A program made the position numbers and the translations under genes. From NCBI GenBank assembly GCA_016713565.1, contig JADJOX010000007.1:858501-922500 (forward strand): a DNA stretch of 64,000 nucleotides, in the 5' to 3' direction. This document shows, in pieces, positions 46,855-55,132 of this stretch. How positions within the stretch are numbered: the stretch's first letter is position 1; the number at the start of each line of letters is the position of its first letter. The stretch is from Ignavibacteriota bacterium. Lineage in GTDB: Bacteria; Bacteroidota; Ignavibacteria; Ignavibacteriales; Melioribacteraceae. The notes below the pieces were generated by a model. It did not search any database and was not told where the DNA came from. It worked only from the letters and a program-made list of their open reading frames with translations.

Positions 46855-48213
46855 TTACACCAAGTTAATTAATGTTTCTAATAATTCATCTGCTACTGTT
46901 ATCATTTTTGCGGCCGCATCATACGACTTTTGGTATTTCATTACATTTACCATTTCTTCATCTGTGGAAACGCCTGAATATTCTGATTTCTGATTAGCTA
47001 ATTGGTTTAAAACCAAATTGTATGATTCTGCATTCTGTTCTTGTAAATTTATTTCATTGGCAATTCCGGTTACAAAATCGGAATATATAGTTGAAATTGT
47101 ATCTCCATCCAATACTTCAAGATTTTGCAGTTCCGCTAACTGCAATGCAATTTCATTATTTCCGGTTGTTCCATCACTGCTTATTGCTATATTATCGTTA
47201 TTCTTTAGGATATCTTCATTTATATATAAAACACCGTTTTCATATTTCGAGAAAAAATCAATTCCAGTTTCAGCAGGATCTGTTAAAGTATATCCTTTCT
47301 TATGTATATTATTTACATTTTCCATTATCACGGATGACAAAGTATTTAATTTATCTAATTGATCCGGTAATTTTTCATTAAACATTGTTATCAATCCATT
47401 AAGCTCGCCGCCATTTAAAGTAGCGGAAACCGATTTCTCCTCATTCATTAAAGATAAAGAATCACCATCCTGTACAAGTTCAAATTTTACGTGATGCAAT
47501 CCGTCGACAGCAAACATTCCGCCAACAGAAACACTTGCCACATTGTTTTTGTCATAACTTACATTTATGCTCGCGTATTGACTTAACTCATCAATAAGAG
47601 ATTCTCTAGTATCCACCAAATCATTTGCATAATGACCCACAACGTTTGCTTCATAAATCTGTTTATTTGCGATGTGAATCTGTTCAACAATTCTATTTAC
47701 ATTTTGAACCATTGTTTTTGCTTCATTCTTAACGTCTATTTTTGTTTGACTTATTCCTTTATATAGACTTCCAATTTTCTCCGATAGAGTTTGTGCAGAT
47801 TGAACAACACTTGTTCTTAATGATGTTGAAAGCGGATCAACTGCTAATTCATCCCAAGAATTGAAAAAATTATTTATCAAATTAGACAAGCCATATTCAG
47901 ACGGTTCGGAAAACATACTTTCAACTTGTTTTAGAACAGATGATCTTTTATTTGCATCATAATAACTTTGATTGTTAACTCTAATTTGGGCATCTGTAAC
48001 TTGGTTTCTAACGCGCAATACTTTTTCAACGGCAACGCCGGTTCCAAACGAAAAAACCGCTCTGTTATCCGGAGGAGTTGATCCGAACATAACAACTTGT
48101 CTGCTGTAAGCCGGGTTATTTGCATTAGCCAAATTTGTTGAAGTAACTGAAAGCGCCTGTTGATGGGCAAACAAACTTGATTTAGCAATGGTAAAAATAC
48201 TGCTAAGTGACAT
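46855..48213 (-). CDS. flgK: flagellar hook-associated protein 1
   Basis: 452 residues. N-terminus SIFTIAKSSLFAHQQALSVT, STNLANANNPAYSRQVV and the C-terminal EEMVNVMKYQKSYDAAAKM with VADELLETLINLV are diagnostic for FlgK. It joins hook and filament. Exported by the flagellar T3SS, probably with FlgN as chaperone, encoded one base upstream. Length is at the short end for FlgK, mainly in the middle domain. Confidence 0.94.
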   Translation of the reverse strand: MSLSSIFTIAKSSLFAHQQALSVTSTNLANANNPAYSRQVVMFGSTPPDNRAVFSFGTGVAVEKVLRVRNQVTDAQIRVNNQSYYDANKRSSVLKQVESMFSEPSEYGLSNLINNFFNSWDELAVDPLSTSLRTSVVQSAQTLSEKIGSLYKGISQTKIDVKNEAKTMVQNVNRIVEQIHIANKQIYEANVVGHYANDLVDTRESLIDELSQYASINVSYDKNNVASVSVGGMFAVDGLHHVKFELVQDGDSLSLMNEEKSVSATLNGGELNGLITMFNEKLPDQLDKLNTLSSVIMENVNNIHKKGYTLTDPAETGIDFFSKYENGVLYINEDILKNNDNIAISSDGTTGNNEIALQLAELQNLEVLDGDTISTIYSDFVTGIANEINLQEQNAESYNLVLNQLANQKSEYSGVSTDEEMVNVMKYQKSYDAAAKMITVADELLETLINLV

Positions 48214-48214
48214 T

Positions 48215-48670
48215 TTAACCTTTCCTATCTATGATAGCTCTTTTCTGAGAATTTAACAAAGCTTTTATTGTTTCATTAATTAAACTTCTCGACTGTTGAA
48301 TAAGAACTAAATTTTGATTATTTACTTTTTGAATTTCTTTAATTGTTTTCTTTATATTTTTTTCGAGTAAGGAAATAATTTCAACAATATTTTCATCAAT
48401 TTTATTTTTAATATTTTCAATGAAAATTTCCAATTTGTATCTTAAATTTTCAATTTTATATTCCGCAAACAATTCTTCCATTATTTTTAATCTTGACTCT
48501 TCCGCCAATTGAATATTTAATAATAATTTTTCTTCATTTGAAATTGATTCTTTCAAACCTTCATTATTGCAGTTAACAAGAGCAATTTGTTTTTCCATTA
48601 CAGATTTTAAAAGTTTCTGTAAATTTTTATTTTGTTTTTCTAAAACCACAATCAATTTTTCTAAATTCAT
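48215..48670 (-). CDS. flgN: FlgN-like flagellar export chaperone
   Basis: 151 residues, almost entirely helical, with heptad-like Leu/Ile/Lys patterns (LEKLIVVLEKQNKNLQKLL, NEEKLLLNIQLAEESRLK). There is no catalytic motif. Small all-helical FlgN proteins bind the C-termini of FlgK and FlgL before export. Sequence conservation is low, so the call rests on size, helicity and its position one base before flgK and two bases after flgJ. Confidence 0.78.
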   Translation of the reverse strand: MNLEKLIVVLEKQNKNLQKLLKSVMEKQIALVNCNNEGLKESISNEEKLLLNIQLAEESRLKIMEELFAEYKIENLRYKLEIFIENIKNKIDENIVEIISLLEKNIKKTIKEIQKVNNQNLVLIQQSRSLINETIKALLNSQKRAIIDRKG

Positions 48671-48672
48671 TT

Positions 48673-49521
48673 TTATTCCAGAATATTTAAGTAATTATTT
48701 ACTCTTGCAATATAATTTTGCGTTTCCTTAAACGGCGGAATTCCGTCGTATTTATTTACATTTCCGGGACCCGCATTATATGCCGCCAAAGCAAGATTAG
48801 TATCACCGTCATATTGTTTAAGCAATTTCGACAAATATTTAACTCCGCCATGAATATTGTCTTTGGGATCATAGGGATCAAGTACTCCCATATCTGTCGC
48901 AGTTGAATCCATTAATTGCATCAATCCTTTGGCATCAGCTTTAGATTTTGCGTTAACTATACCTGCTGATTCTGTTAATATTATCGATTTAATTAATTTT
49001 TTATCAACCTCAAATTTATTCGATGCTTCATTTATAATCGGTTCAAATTTTTCTAATCTTTTTATTGCATTGCTGCTAGGTTTGGTTTTATCTATTTCTT
49101 TAACAGTATTATTACTTGGTTTTGTATTTTCAATTTCCATAATTGCTTTATGAATATTAGGATCTACCTTTTCTGCTTTGGCTTTTGAAATAACTTTTTT
49201 GCTGAAATCAGTAATATTTTCACCGGTCATATTCCTAAAAATTTTATCCGCAATTCCCATTCCTTTTGCATCAGAAATATGTTTTGCCATTTCATTTTCA
49301 AAGAGTACGTCAAGAACATCGCCGCCGTAATTATCATCGCCGAATAGTCCATCGGTTGTTTTTGTCATACTTTTAATCATCATTGCAGTCAGCATACTTT
49401 CAAAATCTTTTGATGCCTGAGCTAATTTCCTCTTATCGGTTTCCGAATATTTCTCATTTAGGATTTTGCCCTGCTTAAAATGAGATTCCGGTTTCGTTAT
49501 TTTTAATTCCAGAGATTCCAT
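48673..49521 (-). CDS. flgJ: FlgJ rod-binding domain fused to an SLT lytic transglycosylase
   Basis: 282 residues. Residues ~28-100 are the FlgJ rod cap domain (ASKDFESMLTAMMIKSM, GLFGDDNYGGDVLDVLFENE). A linker holds a 13-residue tandem repeat. Residues ~158-282 form a family 1 lytic transglycosylase: Glu184 in ILTESAGIVNAKSKADAKG, LMQLMDSTATDMGV and LALAAYNAGPGNVNKYDG. In enterobacteria the C-terminal enzyme is instead a glucosaminidase. Both versions open peptidoglycan for the rod. No signal peptide, as expected for T3SS export. Confidence 0.92.
   Translation of the reverse strand: MESLELKITKPESHFKQGKILNEKYSETDKRKLAQASKDFESMLTAMMIKSMTKTTDGLFGDDNYGGDVLDVLFENEMAKHISDAKGMGIADKIFRNMTGENITDFSKKVISKAKAEKVDPNIHKAIMEIENTKPSNNTVKEIDKTKPSSNAIKRLEKFEPIINEASNKFEVDKKLIKSIILTESAGIVNAKSKADAKGLMQLMDSTATDMGVLDPYDPKDNIHGGVKYLSKLLKQYDGDTNLALAAYNAGPGNVNKYDGIPPFKETQNYIARVNNYLNILE
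49060..49137 (-). repeat. tandem 39-base repeat in the flgJ linker
   Basis: Two adjacent 13-codon units, EIENTKPSNNTVK and EIDKTKPSSNAIK (residues 129-141 and 142-154). They join the rod-binding domain to the lytic transglycosylase and look like a past in-frame duplication of a flexible linker. Confidence 0.6.
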
Positions 49522-49522
49522 T

Positions 49523-50617
49523 TTACATTATCACTAATTCTGCCGTTAATGCGCCCGCTTCTTTTAAAGCTTGGAAAATCGCGATAATATCACGCGGTGA
49601 AACTTTTAATGAATTTAATGCCGCGGCGACTTCCTGAGCATTTGTAGCGCCGTCTATGGTATAAGTACTTGTTTCGTTTTCTTTTTCTTTTACGTCTGGA
49701 ACTTGATTATTAAACAAAACAGTATTCCCTTGAGAGAAAGGCGAAGGTTGTGAAATCAACGGGAATGACTTAATTGTTATATTTAAACTTCCGTGCGAAA
49801 TTGAAACGGGAGAAATTCTAACATTAGTTCCCGATACCACGGTACCTGTTCTTTCATTCAATACAACTCTTGCAATTACGTCTTTCTGTACATTTATTAA
49901 TTCTATTCGTGAAAGAAAATCCGTTATATTATTTTCACCGGCAGGAATTGATAAACTAACTTCCGCAGCATCAACAGCTGAAGCAATTGTTGATCCGAAT
50001 ACCGCATTTATTGAATCTGCAATTGTCTTTGAGGTCGTAAAATCCGGATCCTTTAAGACAACGCTTAATTCTGTAGACACAAATCCTTCTTCAAGTATTG
50101 GTTTCTCCAAAACTCCGCCATTGGGAATTCTGCCGCTTAAAGCGTGATTTTTTGCAACTCTTCCGCCTGAACTTGTGTTTATATCATATCCGCCAATTGA
50201 AATTGCACCTTGGCACATTGCAAAAACATTTCCGTCGCTTCTTGAAAGCGGTGTCATAAGTAAAGTTCCGCCCATAAGACTTTTCGCGTCTCCCATTGAT
50301 GAAACAGAAACATCAAACTCGCTGCCTTGTTTTGCAAGATTATTTACTTTAGCCGTAACCATTACAGCCGCAACATTTCTTGTCCGCAAATTTGCGTCAG
50401 GAACAGTAATTCCAAATCTTTTCAACATACTGGTAACCGATTGGACAGTAAAAGTTGAGCGGTAACTATCTCCTGTTCCGCTTAAGCCAACAACCAAACC
50501 GTAACCAATTAATTGTTCTGAATTTATTCCCTTGAAATATGTTATATCTTTTATTCTTTGTCCTAATATTACATTCGCAAAGATTATAAGTATAAGAATT
50601 GCATTTTTCTTTTTCAT
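49523..50617 (-). CDS. flgI: flagellar P-ring protein
   Basis: 364 residues with signal peptide (FANVILGQ). FlgI signatures: RIKDITYFKGINSEQLIGYG, VVGLSGTGDSYRSTFT, NLRTRNVAAVMVTAKV, VFAMCQGAISIGGY and a C-terminal SPRDIIAIFQALKEAGALTA. It forms the ring in the peptidoglycan layer around the rod. It lies one base upstream of flgJ and nine bases after flgH. P and L rings mark a diderm cell. Confidence 0.96.
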   Translation of the reverse strand: MKKKNAILILIIFANVILGQRIKDITYFKGINSEQLIGYGLVVGLSGTGDSYRSTFTVQSVTSMLKRFGITVPDANLRTRNVAAVMVTAKVNNLAKQGSEFDVSVSSMGDAKSLMGGTLLMTPLSRSDGNVFAMCQGAISIGGYDINTSSGGRVAKNHALSGRIPNGGVLEKPILEEGFVSTELSVVLKDPDFTTSKTIADSINAVFGSTIASAVDAAEVSLSIPAGENNITDFLSRIELINVQKDVIARVVLNERTGTVVSGTNVRISPVSISHGSLNITIKSFPLISQPSPFSQGNTVLFNNQVPDVKEKENETSTYTIDGATNAQEVAAALNSLKVSPRDIIAIFQALKEAGALTAELVIM

Positions 50618-50626
50618 GTTAAACCT

Positions 50627-51196
50627 TTAAAATAACCAATGAAATAATTTTGTTATCCAACCCGGATCCTGCATACTTTTAATTTGTCCTTCGCTTTGGA
50701 ATATTATTTCGGCATCTGAAATATTATAAGAATAAACGGTGTTGTCTGTTTGAATATCGGAAGTTCTAACAACGCCTCTAATTGTTATCATTTGTTCTTC
50801 ATCATTTATAACAATTTTACGGCTTCCTTTAATTCTTAATAGTCCATTTGCCAAAACCGAATCAATCATAGCGCTCAATTTTGTTCTTACCATTCCTGAA
50901 GATTTTGCGCTTCCTTTCCCTTTAAAATCGTTGTTGGAACCCAAATCCAAATTTACATTGGGCAATGAATTTGCGTCCAGTCCGCCGTCTAAACCGAATC
51001 CTATATCACTTTCTCTTCCGGTAGATTTTTCTGCAGCGTTTGTTGCTTCAGATGATTCGACTACTATAATTGTTATTGCATCGCCAATACTTGCGGCTTT
51101 ATAATCTGAGAACAATGATCTAAATCCATTTTGAGTCATATTCTGGGCATTAATCAATATTGGAATAAATAATAAACTTATAATTATGTTTTTCAT
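50627..51196 (-). CDS. flgH: flagellar L-ring protein, lacking a lipobox
   Basis: 189 residues. FlgH blocks: GFRSLFSDYKAASIGDAITI, VVESSEATNAAEKS, GLLRIKGSRKIVINDEEQ, GVVRTSDIQTDNTV and the end GWITKLFHWLF. It forms the outer-membrane bushing. Enterobacterial FlgH is a lipoprotein, but here the signal peptide ends ILINAQNM with no Cys, so cleavage should be by signal peptidase I. Short N-terminal region before the conserved core, compared with ~230 residues in E. coli. Confidence 0.94.
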   Translation of the reverse strand: MKNIIISLLFIPILINAQNMTQNGFRSLFSDYKAASIGDAITIIVVESSEATNAAEKSTGRESDIGFGLDGGLDANSLPNVNLDLGSNNDFKGKGSAKSSGMVRTKLSAMIDSVLANGLLRIKGSRKIVINDEEQMITIRGVVRTSDIQTDNTVYSYNISDAEIIFQSEGQIKSMQDPGWITKLFHWLF

Positions 51197-51199
51197 ATG

Positions 51200-51835
51200 T
51201 TACTCGACGATTTTTACTGTGTTAAAATTTATAATTTCTGCTTTAAAGATTTTTTTGTCATCCGTTCTAATCTTAATTATATCGCCAATTATACCTTCCG
51301 CTCTTGCAACCGCGCTGAAGCTTATGCTTACAACTCCTTTATTAAAAACTGCATTTAGATTGTCGCCAATTTTTATATCAGGAATCTGTTCGATCATATT
51401 TGTTTCAATAACGGTATTTGATGAAACACTTATCCTCATTCTGTATTTATCAATATTTCCAAAATCTAAAATCGGTTCGGATCTTAATGATGTGATTTCT
51501 TTTTCTTCTATTTGGAAATCACTTATGCTTAATTCCTCATTTTTTTTAATATCACGTATTGATACTAAAACATCATCATACAATTTAACTTTCAAAGTCA
51601 CTATGCCTTGCTTTTTTTCACCATTATTTAAAATGAAATTAACCGGCATATACGCGTAATTTTTCTCTAATTTAAATTCTCTATTTTCATCCGGGAAAAT
51701 TTTTTCAGTATAATTTTTAGGAATTTCATACTCATATCTTTTAAAATCTTTTAAATGATCTTTCAAATAATTATCAATCACATTATTATTTGATAAGAGA
51801 AAAACACTAAGCAATATTTGTAGAATTAAATTCAT
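51200..51835 (-). CDS. flgA: flagellar basal body P-ring formation protein
   Basis: 211 residues with an N-terminal signal segment (LILQILLSVFLLS). C-terminal half carries the SAF domain: VSIRDIKKNEELSISDFQIE, SVSSNTVIETNMIEQIP and GDIIKIRTDDKKIFKAEI. It is the periplasmic chaperone for FlgI. The start shares one base with the flgG stop; flgH follows after three bases. The N-terminal ~90 residues are poorly conserved. Confidence 0.88.
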   Translation of the reverse strand: MNLILQILLSVFLLSNNNVIDNYLKDHLKDFKRYEYEIPKNYTEKIFPDENREFKLEKNYAYMPVNFILNNGEKKQGIVTLKVKLYDDVLVSIRDIKKNEELSISDFQIEEKEITSLRSEPILDFGNIDKYRMRISVSSNTVIETNMIEQIPDIKIGDNLNAVFNKGVVSISFSAVARAEGIIGDIIKIRTDDKKIFKAEIINFNTVKIVE

Positions 51836-52635
51836 TATACTCGTTTTAAATTATTTGCAATCGACATCATTTCTTCAACGGTTTTTACTGTTTTGGAATT
51901 TATTTCATAAGAACGTTGTGCCGAGATCATGGAGATCATTTCTTCAACAATATCAACGTTTGATGATTCCAAAAATCCTTGATTTAATTCGCCAAAGCCT
52001 TCTTGTCCGGCTTGACCTAAAATAGGAGCGCCCGAAGCTTCTGTTTCATTGTATAAGTTATCACCAATTGCCTGCAATCCGCCGGGATTAACAAATTTAG
52101 CAAGCTCTATTGTTCCTAATTCAATACTGTCGCCGCCGACTTCAGAAGTTGTAATTACTCCGTCTCTGGAAATTGCTATACTTTTTACGTCTTCATTTAA
52201 AGTAAAACCCGGCTCCAGCACATAACCGTCTGATGTTACAATTGAACCTTCGGATGAAATTTTAAATGATCCGTCTCTCGTATATGAGAACGTTCCGTCG
52301 CTTTTTCGCACTTGAAAAAATCCGTCTCCGTTTATTCCCAAATCCATCTGCTGTCCGGTTTGCTGCAAATCGCCCTGAATAAAAACTTTTTGCGTTGATG
52401 ATGGTTTAACACCGCTTCCGACTTGAATTTTAGTATTTGTATTTTCAATTGTGCCGGGCATTACAGAGCTTTGCGGATTTGCCGAAATCTCTTGATAGAT
52501 TAAATCTTTAAATTCTGCCCGATTTTTTTTGAAGGCGGTTGTATTCATGTTCGCGATATTGTTAGAAATAACTTGAATGTTTATTTCCTGCGCGTACATT
52601 CCTGAAGCGGCACTTTTTAAGGCTCTTGTTGGCAT
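51835..52635 (-). CDS. flgG: flagellar distal rod protein
   Basis: 266 residues, the usual FlgG length. N-terminus RALKSAASGMYAQEINIQVI with SNNIANMNTTAFKK, central INGDGFFQVRKSDGTFSYTR, and C-terminal NQGFLESSNVDIVEEMISMI and AQRSYEINSKTVKTVEEMM. Distal rod subunit, exported by the flagellar T3SS. Starts 12 bases after flgF. Confidence 0.96.
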   Translation of the reverse strand: MPTRALKSAASGMYAQEINIQVISNNIANMNTTAFKKNRAEFKDLIYQEISANPQSSVMPGTIENTNTKIQVGSGVKPSSTQKVFIQGDLQQTGQQMDLGINGDGFFQVRKSDGTFSYTRDGSFKISSEGSIVTSDGYVLEPGFTLNEDVKSIAISRDGVITTSEVGGDSIELGTIELAKFVNPGGLQAIGDNLYNETEASGAPILGQAGQEGFGELNQGFLESSNVDIVEEMISMISAQRSYEINSKTVKTVEEMMSIANNLKRV

Positions 52636-52647
52636 TTGATTTTCCTT

Positions 52648-53355
52648 TTAATACTTACCAATTTCTTTACTTTGACTAAGCATTCCATCCAATGAAGTTA
52701 TCATTTTTTGTGATGCTTCAAAATCTTTCTGCAATTGGATCATTGCCTGCATTTCTAATATGGGATTTGTGTTCGATCCTTCAATAAATCCCTGATGGAT
52801 TTTAAAATCTTTTCTGTCTACGTTTGTAAAATCTTGTTCCTCATAATAAAATGTTTGATTTTCCGATCTTTCAAGCAATTCGGGATTTTCAACATTTACA
52901 ATTCTTAAATTATCAATCAAAAATTTTCCCGCTTTAATTTGCCCGTCTTCTGTAATTGTTAATTCACCATTTGATTTGACTAGGGTTTCGTCTAAATTTA
53001 TATTTCCTTTATCGCCAAGAACTCTGTATCCATCTTTGGTTGCCAAAAAACCTTCTTTATCAATTTCAAACTGTCCATTCTTTGTCAGTTCAATTCCTCT
53101 TTCGGTGTTAACGGCAAAAAAAGCTTTCCCGGATATCGCAAAGTCCAATGGATTATCAGTTTCAATAAATTCACCTTCCGAGAAATCCGTAACGTGTTTC
53201 ATATCTTGATTTTCCGCTCTTTCCATATATTCCGCAAAAGGGATTTCTCTCTTAAATCCATTAGTGCTTAAGTTTGCTAAATTGTTCGCGACAATTTGAA
53301 TATTATGAATTTTATCATTCATGCTTTTAGAAGCATTATATAAACCTTTGATCAT
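52648..53355 (-). CDS. flgF: flagellar proximal rod protein, FlgF-like
   Basis: 235 residues. MIKGLYNASKSMNDKIHN, VANNLANLSTNGFKREIPF, FAISGKAFFAVNTERGIELT and HQGFIEGSNTNPILEMQAM define a rod/hook-family protein. The paralogue FlgG is the next gene, so this position and shorter length fit FlgF. Its ATG is overlapped by the stop of the small ORF at 53352 (ATGA). Confidence 0.92.
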   Translation of the reverse strand: MIKGLYNASKSMNDKIHNIQIVANNLANLSTNGFKREIPFAEYMERAENQDMKHVTDFSEGEFIETDNPLDFAISGKAFFAVNTERGIELTKNGQFEIDKEGFLATKDGYRVLGDKGNINLDETLVKSNGELTITEDGQIKAGKFLIDNLRIVNVENPELLERSENQTFYYEEQDFTNVDRKDFKIHQGFIEGSNTNPILEMQAMIQLQKDFEASQKMITSLDGMLSQSKEIGKY

Positions 53356-53525
53356 CGTTTTTCCAAATTGTTATAAAGTCTCAAAATAAAATCAGAAAAT
53401 TCTTTGGCAATTATTTTTATTGTTTTATCTTCTTTGTTTTGTGCCTTGAACGAATTTTCTAAAATCATATTTTCTTGTTTAATTATTCTATTACGCTTTG
53501 CTAATTCAATTATTTGATTTATCAT
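53352..53525 (-). CDS. 57-residue ORF translationally coupled to flgF
   Basis: ATG at 53523-53525, 57 residues, stop overlapping the flgF ATG by three bases as ATGA. It is highly charged and helical, starting MINQIIELAKRNRIIKQENM and ending IIAKEFSDFILRLYNNLEKR. The AKEF-DF-L stretch faintly resembles the helix of FlgJ rod-binding domains, but this may be chance. It fills exactly the gap between the 53535 gene and flgF, which supports reality. Function unknown. Confidence 0.6.
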   Translation of the reverse strand: MINQIIELAKRNRIIKQENMILENSFKAQNKEDKTIKIIAKEFSDFILRLYNNLEKR

Positions 53526-53534
53526 AAATACTAT

Positions 53535-54677
53535 TTAGGAAACGAGTTTATTCAATCCGTTTTTCTTATATTTTCTTTCAGCCCATAAAATATGTTCTTC
53601 GGATAAATTGAAATCAGAATTGATTTCCCACTTTTCTTTTAATTCACTTTTTAAATGGTCAATTTCTTTTATCAAAATATCATTCTCATAATTTTCCGCG
53701 TCTATACTTCCAAAAAGAAAATTATTTCGTAAATATCCATTAACTTTCACCGGAATTTCGTCATCATCAAATGTAAGTTTGTAAGAAGGTTGTCCGTTTG
53801 AAAGATAAAGCTTTTTGATGTTGTATTTTATTAATGCAAAACCGCTAGATTTTTTAATGATGACAAAATCGGGAAAGTAATCATAACTTTTGAATACTGA
53901 TTTTTGCATAATATAAATAGAACTGAATTTTATAAATTCATCCGCCGGGGCTGAATTTAAATTAGATTCATTTAAATATTTGATAAGATTAAGCAAGGAT
54001 TCCGATTTATTTAAAAGCGGAATTACATTTTCCCTATGCTGATCATAAATAAGTTTTGTGTTTATCTCATTTAGCAGATAAACATTTTCTTCACTTAATA
54101 GTAAATCCTTTATGGAATTGAATAAATATTTGCAAGTTGTTGAAAACGATACCGCAAATAAATTTTCGTAAAGATCAAGAATCATTGAAACGTCTTTTTC
54201 GGAAAATTTCCAAATTAGATTTATTAAAAGTGAAAGCTCCAATTCCTTGGCTTTAATTTTTTCCGTTACATTGTCTAAAGTCAAAAATTTTGATTTAAGC
54301 AGCGGTTTTTCTTCCATAATTATCTTTGTCAAATTTTCACGGCGTTTCTGTGAACCGCTTATTTTGAACTTTTCAAAAATCTGCTCATAAAGAGTGCTTT
54401 TGTTTTTCGACAATATTTGTCTTAAATTCAACGAAAGAGTGATAGGATTTTTTTCAACAACAAGCGCTATCAGTTCATCTTTTAATGGAATTTTCTCATC
54501 TATTTCTGCGACAAATATTTTTCCGTCAATTAAAACTTTTACTGAATTTCCGAAATATTCCAAAGCGACAATACTCACCAGGTTGTCCTTTTCCGGTAAA
54601 AATATTTCACTATTGACAGAGTTTCTTACCTTTGTCAAAGTTTCAAAATCGATCATATTTTTTAACGTATTTTTCAT
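53535..54677 (-). CDS. uncharacterised protein, possible FliK-like hook-length control protein
   Basis: 380 residues, not clearly recognised. N-terminal VKVLIDGKIFVAEIDEKIPL and ELIALVVEKNPITLSLNLRQ fit the beta-barrel N-domain pattern seen in FliK-like proteins. The C-terminal segment around PSYKLTFDDDEIPVKVNGYL and LIKEIDHLKSELKEKWEI has the layout of a FliK C-terminal switch domain. No signal peptide or membrane helix, as expected for a T3SS-exported ruler. It overlaps the next gene's start by four bases and is the only FliK candidate in the window. Similarity is by eye only. Confidence 0.4.
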   Translation of the reverse strand: MKNTLKNMIDFETLTKVRNSVNSEIFLPEKDNLVSIVALEYFGNSVKVLIDGKIFVAEIDEKIPLKDELIALVVEKNPITLSLNLRQILSKNKSTLYEQIFEKFKISGSQKRRENLTKIIMEEKPLLKSKFLTLDNVTEKIKAKELELSLLINLIWKFSEKDVSMILDLYENLFAVSFSTTCKYLFNSIKDLLLSEENVYLLNEINTKLIYDQHRENVIPLLNKSESLLNLIKYLNESNLNSAPADEFIKFSSIYIMQKSVFKSYDYFPDFVIIKKSSGFALIKYNIKKLYLSNGQPSYKLTFDDDEIPVKVNGYLRNNFLFGSIDAENYENDILIKEIDHLKSELKEKWEINSDFNLSEEHILWAERKYKKNGLNKLVS

Positions 54678-55132
54678 CCTGCTTGTCTAGATAGTTCTCT
54701 AATTTTTGCGGCTAAAAATATTTCACCTTTTCCCAGTTTTAATTCTTTGGCTTTTTTATTAATAACTGCGGAATTTATTTCTAAATTTTTAATTGCCTTT
54801 TTTAACGATTTTCTTTTTTTCGTCTCAACACTTTTGTCAATTGACAGCAGTTTTTCCTTTCTTAATGCATTTATATTTTTTTTATACAAAACACCCAACT
54901 TCTTTTTGGATTTACTTTTATTCTTTTTCCAATAAATCAATACGCTTAAAAGAACAACAATCTCAAATCCAATTACTCCGTTAATTAAAAGTTTCTCGGT
55001 GCTGTATTTAATTATAGGTCCGCTGTTTAAAATTTTTGTATGCTCTTTTTCTGTCGGCTTAACTTTTTCTTGACAAAACAAATCAATGTTTTGAAAGAGA
55101 ATTAGAAAAAATATTATTGCTAATTTTTTCAT
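54674..55132 (-). CDS. uncharacterised membrane protein in flagellar operon
   Basis: 152 residues. Signal-like segment (AIIFFLILFQNIDLFCQ), a short periplasmic part, a membrane helix (LINGVIGFEIVVLLSVLIYW) and a strongly basic cytoplasmic tail. It ends with a helix pair KAKELKLGKGEIFLAAKI, resembling the C-terminal helix-turn motifs of DUF2802/DUF6115-type proteins found beside flagellar genes. FliO has the same topology (periplasmic N-terminus, one helix, cytoplasmic tail) and is an alternative. Coupled to both neighbours by four-base overlaps. Confidence 0.6.
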   Translation of the reverse strand: MKKLAIIFFLILFQNIDLFCQEKVKPTEKEHTKILNSGPIIKYSTEKLLINGVIGFEIVVLLSVLIYWKKNKSKSKKKLGVLYKKNINALRKEKLLSIDKSVETKKRKSLKKAIKNLEINSAVINKKAKELKLGKGEIFLAAKIRELSRQAG

